This document shows positions 58,932-64,000 of a stretch of DNA of 64,000 bases, piece by piece (position 1 is the first letter of the stretch; each line of letters opens with the position of its first letter). The DNA is from Tribonema minus (taxonomy: Eukaryota > Sar > Xanthophyceae > Tribonematales > Tribonemataceae): the NCBI GenBank assembly GCA_017506865.1, contig JAFCMP010000129.1:124001-188000 (forward strand). Direction: 5' to 3'. The position numbers and the translations under genes are program-made. The notes under the pieces are model-generated. The model had not been told where the DNA came from. It searched no databases and saw only the letters and a program-made list of their open reading frames with translations.

Positions 58932-60240
58932 GGCAGCATCGCGTGTCCCCTATGCTTAGGACATGCTGAGCGGTGACACAAGCGGAGGTATCACCTGTCC
59001 CTCAGACTCCTCCAATGTTGCAACAAGCCCTCTCTTGCATGGATCTGGTGGTGTGTGGTGTACTGCTGCGTGCACAGCGCAGTTCTGCTGGCCCAGAGAG
59101 GCCTTGTTCCAACGTTTGCAGTGCGACAAGCCCGCGCGCTTCGGCCCGCGCGGGGGCAAGCCGACCCGCTGCGGGCCGCACAAAGACGACGACAACAGCC
59201 TGTGTGCGGCCATGCCTCCGCCGAGGGCGTGCAGTGCGACAAGCCCGCGCGCTTCGGCCTGCGCTGCGCGGGGGCGAGCGTACGCGCTGCGGGCTGCACA
59301 AGAACGACGACACAGTCGACCTCACACAGCCTTTGTGCGACCATGTCTCCGCCGAGGGCGTGCAGTGCGACAATTCGGAGCCGACCGGACCCGCTTATCG
59401 CACCGCACGCCCTCGGCGGAGACATGGTCGAACACAGGCTGCGTGAGGTCGACTGTGTCGTCATCCTTGTAACACGGAGCTACTGGATAGGCACGTGGAA
59501 CTACGTGCTAAAGCAGATAACAGTGCTAGGTTACAGTACCTGGCATGGGGCTTGCTTTGTGCCAGCCAGGAGCTTGAGGGTTTGGCGGAAGAAGAAGGAG
59601 AAGACAGCAGAACGGCAGAGGAGAAGCGCTATCCAGGCTGGGGCCAAGTTGGTGAGATGACTCGCCACAAACATCAACCAGGGTATGTATCCTCTGGCCC
59701 CAGTGTACATACCTTCAGATCTGTAATCAAATTGTGTGGCTTGAGGTCACACCCCAACTAGGTATGTCACTTGTGCAGCCTGCAGCGCGTACCCTCGCCC
59801 CCGCGCGGGCTTGTCGCACCGCACGCCCTCGGGCGGACACATGGTCGCACACAGGCTGCGTGAGGTCAATGTTGTCGTCGTCCTTGTGCGGCCCGCGCAG
59901 CAGGCGACGGCGCGCTCACGCGCTGCCGGCGGGCTTGGTAGTGACAGCTGGCTGATGGGGTGTTCTGGACATGCTCCAGGCCTATGCTTGCCAGTTTCCG
60001 CTTGCATGCTAGCAGCCCAGCATAGGTGCATTCAGGCCTTTGGCACGATGGCTGGTTGAGCGTCCCCTATGCGACTCGCTGGTCCGATGCGACTTGCTAG
60101 GAGCCGGGGGGGGGGTTGGTGGTAGCATCGCGTGTGCCCCATGCTTAGGGTTTGCTGAGCGGTGACAAGTGGGGGTGTCACCTGCCTTGCCTGCGCTTGA
60201 ACATTGGACCACTCTAGCACGGGATCTGGTGGTGGGGCGT
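58932..60240. repeat. Direct duplication flanking the Cys/His repeat remnant
   Basis: 58932-59062 and 60121-60238 are alike (CATCGCGTGTCCCCTATGC, GCTGAGCGGTGACA, TGGATCTGGTGGTG) in the same orientation, about 1.2 kb apart, with the Cys/His repeats between them. Confidence 0.7.
59117..59935. pseudogene. Decayed EsV-1-7-like Cys/His repeats, both orientations
   Basis: A unit of about 110 bases encodes VDLTQPLCDHVSAEGVQCDK, then PARFG, then RCGPHKDDD. Copies read rightward from 59117 to about 59400 and leftward at 59395-59470 and 59765-59935. The Cys/His spacing (C-x9-C-x-KPARFG...RC-x2-HK) resembles the EsV-1-7 repeat known from brown algae, oomycetes and large algal viruses. Every rightward copy and the leftward ones carry frameshifts relative to each other, so no intact protein remains. 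59280-59470 is an inverted repeat with almost no spacer. Family assignment is tentative. Confidence 0.5.
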
Positions 60241-60655
60241 CTCCTTGCTGGCCTGTGGGCCTGCTGTGGGCCTCAAGGCCCCGCGTTTCAACAGATGCAG
60301 CATTTGCTTTTGCACCGAGCTGCAAAACATAGCCGCCAGGCGCAGGGGCGCAGGGCGAGCATGAATGCGGCGCAAGCCCGAGTGCAAACATAAAGACAGT
60401 GCCACGACATATATGTACATTACGCCGATGAAATGTCAAAATCTGGCAGGGATGTGGCAGCGGACCCCCCCCCCCCCCCCCCCCCCCCTGCAGCTCTCTA
60501 CCCTCATGAAGGCGCTCTCTGCTCCCAACCCAATGCTGCTATGGTATCCCCGTGGCTTACACAGATGTTGTTGGCTACTGCAATTTACGCATCCCCCTTT
60601 GATCCCCCCCCCTCCCCCCAACCCTGCATCTTGCGCCCCTGTGGCTCGCCGCAGC

Positions 60656-61207
60656 ATGGCACAGAAATCCGAACCAGCGGGTTTCACCAGCACACAAAGG
60701 GCCCCGTCTGCTCACGACGGTCTGAGACGTGAGCATCTGCGACCTCAACACCACAAGTCTGCGCGAAGGGGGCACTTCAGACGTGCTGCAGCGTCACGGT
60801 CTTCTGCTGCAGTGGCACTCGGCAGCAGCAGCCATACCCATGTCACCGTGGAAGCCACTGCCGGCGCAGCAGCAGCTGCGGCAAGCGCACACGTGTCTGC
60901 GGCCGTAGCCAAGGGGGCAACGGCGGCGACAAGAGCAGCCGCACAAGAGGGGGACACGAGCGCCGCCGCCGCTGCCGCCGTCGCTGCCACCGCACCGGTA
61001 GCGGCAGCAACCGAGGCAGCAGTGGCGGCGGGCAGTTGTTGCACTGTTGAGGCTGGCAGCGGGGCACTGACTACTATACCTATACCTACCCTATACCGCG
61101 CCGTGCGCGAGCATGACGTCCGCGACCTTGACAAAGCCGGAGATGACGGCGCCGGCATGCAGGTCGCCGCGCGTGTTGAACTCCTGCGGGCACAAGTTGA
61201 AGTATAA
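60656..61207 (+). other. Ala-rich open frame, antisense to dehydrogenase end
   Basis: From ATG 60656 an open frame of 184 codons is Ser/His/Arg-rich and then Ala-rich. Its last third lies antisense over the dehydrogenase terminal exon. No family is recognised, and GC-rich sequence opens such frames easily; I regard it as probably non-coding. Confidence 0.2.
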
Positions 61208-63688
61208 ACATGCGAGCAAGCGTTTTGTTCAGAACATGGTCGGCGGCGGTTGAAGAGGCATCGGCGACGACTGCGCGGCGCTTGAGAGGGGGCGCCACGT
61301 AGTGCAGGTTGAGCAGGTGTTGAGCACTGAGCAGCAACCACAGCAAGCAGCAGGGCTCATAGTGTATGATCTGACTAAAGAGAGCTTTTGTGAGATGGGG
61401 TTAGCACAGTCGGTGGATGGGGAATTGACGTGCGCGCAGTGAGTCGCGGCCAGCAGCAAGCCGCTGTGATGTTGTAATGCCGACCACCGCTAAACACGGC
61501 AGCCCACAGCGGGCCAACGTTCACGCACACGCACCAGCGCGCGTTGCGCAGCAAAGCCCGCTTTAGCAGCAGCGGCGCAGCCAAGCAGGCCTGCAGCAAA
61601 GAAGATGTTTCAACGAGCATTGCGACTCTGGCTGAAATGGAGCTCATTTGCAAATGCGCGCTGGTGAACTTTACTTTGAAGAAGCTGACGCTCTGAAATG
61701 GGGGCTGACGCGCAAGCGCACGCCGGCGCTGAGCGCTTGTGCGCCAGTGCGTGCAGCGTTGCGTCCACGGCTACGCGCAACACACGAACAAACAACAAAA
61801 ACTTCACCTTTGCAACACGAACTTCACTTTGCAGTGTTGGTGACGTCCACAAAAACGCGGGTTCACAAAACAAGAACAAACAACACGAACTTCACCTTTG
61901 CAGTGGTGTTGACGTCCACACAGATCGGATCCACAAAACATGAACTTCACATTTGCAACACGAATTTTACCTTTACAGTGTTGTTGACGTCTGCGAAGAT
62001 GCGCGCCATCTGCTCTAAGCGCTGCTGCGCCAGCGCGTACGGGCGCGCGCAAGACACGAACAAATAACACAAACTTCACCTTTGCCACGGTCACGCCAGA
62101 CACTTGAACTTGAATGCACTTCACCTTGGGAGTGTTGTTGACGTCCGCAAAGATGCGCGCCATCTGCTCTGAGCGCTGCTGCGCAAGCGCGTACGGCATT
62201 GCGTCCGCAGGTGCGCAACACACACACACGAACGAACAACACAAACTTCACCTTTGTAGTGTTGTTGACGTCCGCAAAGATGCGCGCCATCGGCGCTGAG
62301 CGCTGCTGCGCAACACGCGACCGAACAACGCGGACATCACCTTTGCCCCGGTTACGCCATACACACTTGAACCTGAATGAACTTCACCTTAGCAGTGTTG
62401 TTGACGTCCGCGAAGATGCGCGCCATCTGCTCCTCCACGCGCCTGTCGATGCTCTGCCCCGGCAGCAGCGGGTTGCTGCTGAGCTCGAAGCCCGACACGA
62501 TGCCGTTGCCGGCGAGCGTCGCCATGTGCGGCCCGAAGAGCACGCCGCGCTTGCGGAAGACGGCCTTGGCCTGCGCTCACGTGACAGTTACAGCAGCGCT
62601 CATCAGTTCAACCGCCCCCGCTGTCGCTCTCATGTACTTTCTACAACCAATCGCCCCCGTTGTCACACAAATGTGCTTCTTATGCGTCTCGGTCAGGGCG
62701 CAAACAAGTATGGTGTACCATTTCAGGTCATGAGGGAAAATGACAGTTACAGCAGCGCTCATCAGTTTAGTCGCCCCAGCGCTCGCGCTTGCGTAGCATT
62801 ATACTCAGGAGCACGTTGGCGTGCAGCCCCGTGCTTGCATGACGGACTCGCGGCCTGCGGGGCACGCAGCGCGATGGCAGCAGCGCGAGAGCAGCTGCGC
62901 TACATGCCACTCACCATCTGGGTGCACGGCGGATTCGCCCCCTCAATCGCCGCGAGGCAGCCGTTCTCCGCAAGCAACTGCGCAAGTCCTCACCATCAGC
63001 ACCTACTGGGCACAGCTTAATCTGTAGCAGCGCACCAGATGCACGATGCGGTACTCGCTGCACGCTCACCCCTGGGTGCAAAACGACTCACCATCAGCAG
63101 CTAATTGGCACAGCTTGATCTGTAGCGGTGTGCAAGACGACACCTGCTCACCACACGCTCACCCTTGGCGCAAAGCGAGTTTGCCCTCTCTAACGCCGTG
63201 AAGCAGCCGTGTTCTCCGCAAGACCTGCGCAAGTTCTAGAAAGAAACATACTTAGTGGTATTACCTACTTGGAAATACACACTTCTTCTTACCGCGCTGG
63301 TGAACGGCGAGTTCGCCCCCTCTATCACCGCGGGCAACCATTTCCGCGAGGCGTTGCGCGCGGTCTAAGCAAAAACATACATGAAGTACCAAAGACAAAA
63401 AAATGTACTTGAAGTACCTGAACTACATACTTCTACTTACCGCCTTGGTGCACGGCGAGTTCGCGCCCTCTATCACCGCGAGGCAGCCGTTCTCCGCGAG
63501 GCGCTGCGCGCGGTCCGCGTCGATCTCGTTGCGGTGCGCGGCGGCAAAGACGACGTCCGCGGGCACGTCGAAGATGCACTCGGGGTCGTTGAAGCGCGCC
63601 GTCGTGGACGAGATGATGTAGCGCCCCAGGCGCGCGCCGCGCTCGTTTTTGATGCTCACGACCGTGCGCAGCTTGGCGGCGTCGAAGC
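61091..63688 (-). CDS. Glutamate dehydrogenase, C-terminal part (partial at right edge)
   Basis: Three leftward exons, 63688-63441, 62570-62388 and 61183-61091, join in phase and encode the last 174 residues. Family marks: DVVFAAAHRNEIDADRAQRL, ENGCLAVIEGANSPCT, RGVLFGPHMATLAG and the end ISGFVKVADVMLAHG before the stop. Glutamate dehydrogenases interconvert glutamate and 2-oxoglutarate with NAD or NADP. The usual Gly-Lys-Ala-Ala-Asn-Ala-Gly-Gly-Val loop of hexameric enzymes is here GPHMATLAGNG, so this is a divergent or large-type member, or a related dehydrogenase. The catalytic N-terminal half lies beyond the window. The 5' edge shows two further copies of the exon start before the window ends. 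Introns hold five and three donor-side copies. Confidence 0.72.
61825..62330 (-). repeat. Five donor-side echoes of the middle dehydrogenase exon
   Basis: The codons QMARIFADVNNT and donor GTGAAGTT recur near 61978-62045, 62130-62215 and 62265-62325, with shorter ones near 61828 and 61895. Copies are spaced about 80-170 bases and share CGCAGCAGCGC-CAGAGCAGATGG. Confidence 0.88.
62910..63365 (-). repeat. Three donor-side echoes of the upstream dehydrogenase exon
   Basis: Copies near 63285-63362, 63165-63240 and 62915-63000 repeat AENGCLAVIEGANSPCT and variants of the donor. The copy nearest the exon keeps GTAAGAAG; others have GTGAG or degraded donors. Confidence 0.85.
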
Positions 63689-63794
63689 CTGCACGAAGGG
63701 GGGGGGGGTGCGATGATGAAGCGCGCATCAGGACACACACACGCAAGAGACGGGGGCACTGCGGCGTGAAAGCGCTGCTGGCAATTGAAGCGTG

Positions 63795-63980
63795 CACAGT
63801 GCGTGTTCTTGATGCTAACGACCGTGCGCAGCTTGGCCGCGTCGAAGCCTGCGTGAGTGGGGGCAGCGTAACGCGAATCAAATCGGGGCTGTGGCGTGAA
63901 CTTGGTGCTAGCGGCGTGGGCCAGCGGCCGAGCTGCACGCCATTCTCGTTCCCGATGCTCACAATTGTGCGCAGGTCTGG
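63795..63980 (-). repeat. Two acceptor-side echoes of the upstream dehydrogenase exon
   Basis: 63800-63860 repeats GFDAAKLRTVVSI with its CAG; 63915-63975 encodes LRTIVSIGNENGVQLGRW, matching LRTVVSIKNERGARLGRY of the real exon. The conserved protein-level similarity of the second copy suggests that it was once, or still is, coding. Confidence 0.8.
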
Positions 63981-64000
63981 TAGGGAACTAAGATAGCTAC

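Larger units (their letters stand above)
56813..61090. other. Long region without a supported intact gene
   Basis: It lies between the convergent TPR and dehydrogenase genes. It contains poly-G runs (57008-57035, 57395-57418, 57995-58010), poly-C (60465-60488), the decayed Cys/His repeats at 59.1-59.9 kb, a direct duplication and low-complexity open frames. An open frame at 59495-59761 (ELEGLAEEEGEDSRTAEEKR) is acidic and weakly protein-like but has no recognised family. Confidence 0.45.

Overview
This is nuclear DNA of a GC-rich, intron-rich eukaryotic alga. Genes are cut into short exons with GT-AG introns, and one GC-AG intron was seen. One product carries an ER signal peptide, a transit-like stretch and a twin-arginine lumen signal, the kind of presequence expected for a thylakoid-lumen protein in a plastid of secondary (red-algal) origin. 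TTAGGG-type telomere-like repeats are scattered through introns. A haptophyte or photosynthetic stramenopile fits best; the window alone cannot settle which.

Layout, left to right. 888-2999 (-): exons of a multi-pass membrane protein, possibly a 7-TM receptor. 4223-11278 (-): complete LAMMER/CLK-type kinase. 11445-20514 (+): complete mitochondrial complex III assembly chaperone of the CBP3/UQCC1 family. 21478-24792 (+): small WW-domain protein. 25270-27829 (-): complete 194-residue RING protein ending in a CaaX box. 28080-36776 (+): complete nucleolin-like protein. 39143-42171 (+): signal peptide, Cys-rich (PSI-like) segment, one TM helix and RING-H2, a likely membrane E3 ligase. 44719-49542 (-): complete SIW14-type phosphatase. 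50112-56812 (+): complete TPR protein of the thylakoid lumen. 61091-right edge (-): C-terminal part of a glutamate dehydrogenase. Three gene pairs are head to head with 166, 250 and 569 bases between start codons, so shared promoters are likely. For seven genes the exon chain could be closed with every splice phase matching; those models are inferred from motifs and phase, not from transcripts.

The striking property of the window is in its introns. Almost every intron contains two to ten decayed tandem copies of the exon-intron junctions that bound it: an exon edge plus adjacent intron, facing the same way, 60-250 bases apart. I call these splice-junction echoes. They occur in all ten recognised genes, on both strands, at acceptor and donor sides. 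Many are interleaved with telomere-like repeats, poly-C/poly-G runs or CTG tracts. Other mobile or dispersed sequence includes a 148-bp foldback element with a 6-bp target duplication, two dispersed repeat families, a palindromic family, an inverted exon pair, a large inverted repeat, and decayed Cys/His (EsV-1-7-like) repeats near 59 kb.

The genes do not form a pathway. They are housekeeping and regulatory genes: splicing kinase, respiratory assembly, ribosome biogenesis, ubiquitin ligases, inositol-pyrophosphate or protein phosphatase, plastid lumen protein, nitrogen metabolism.
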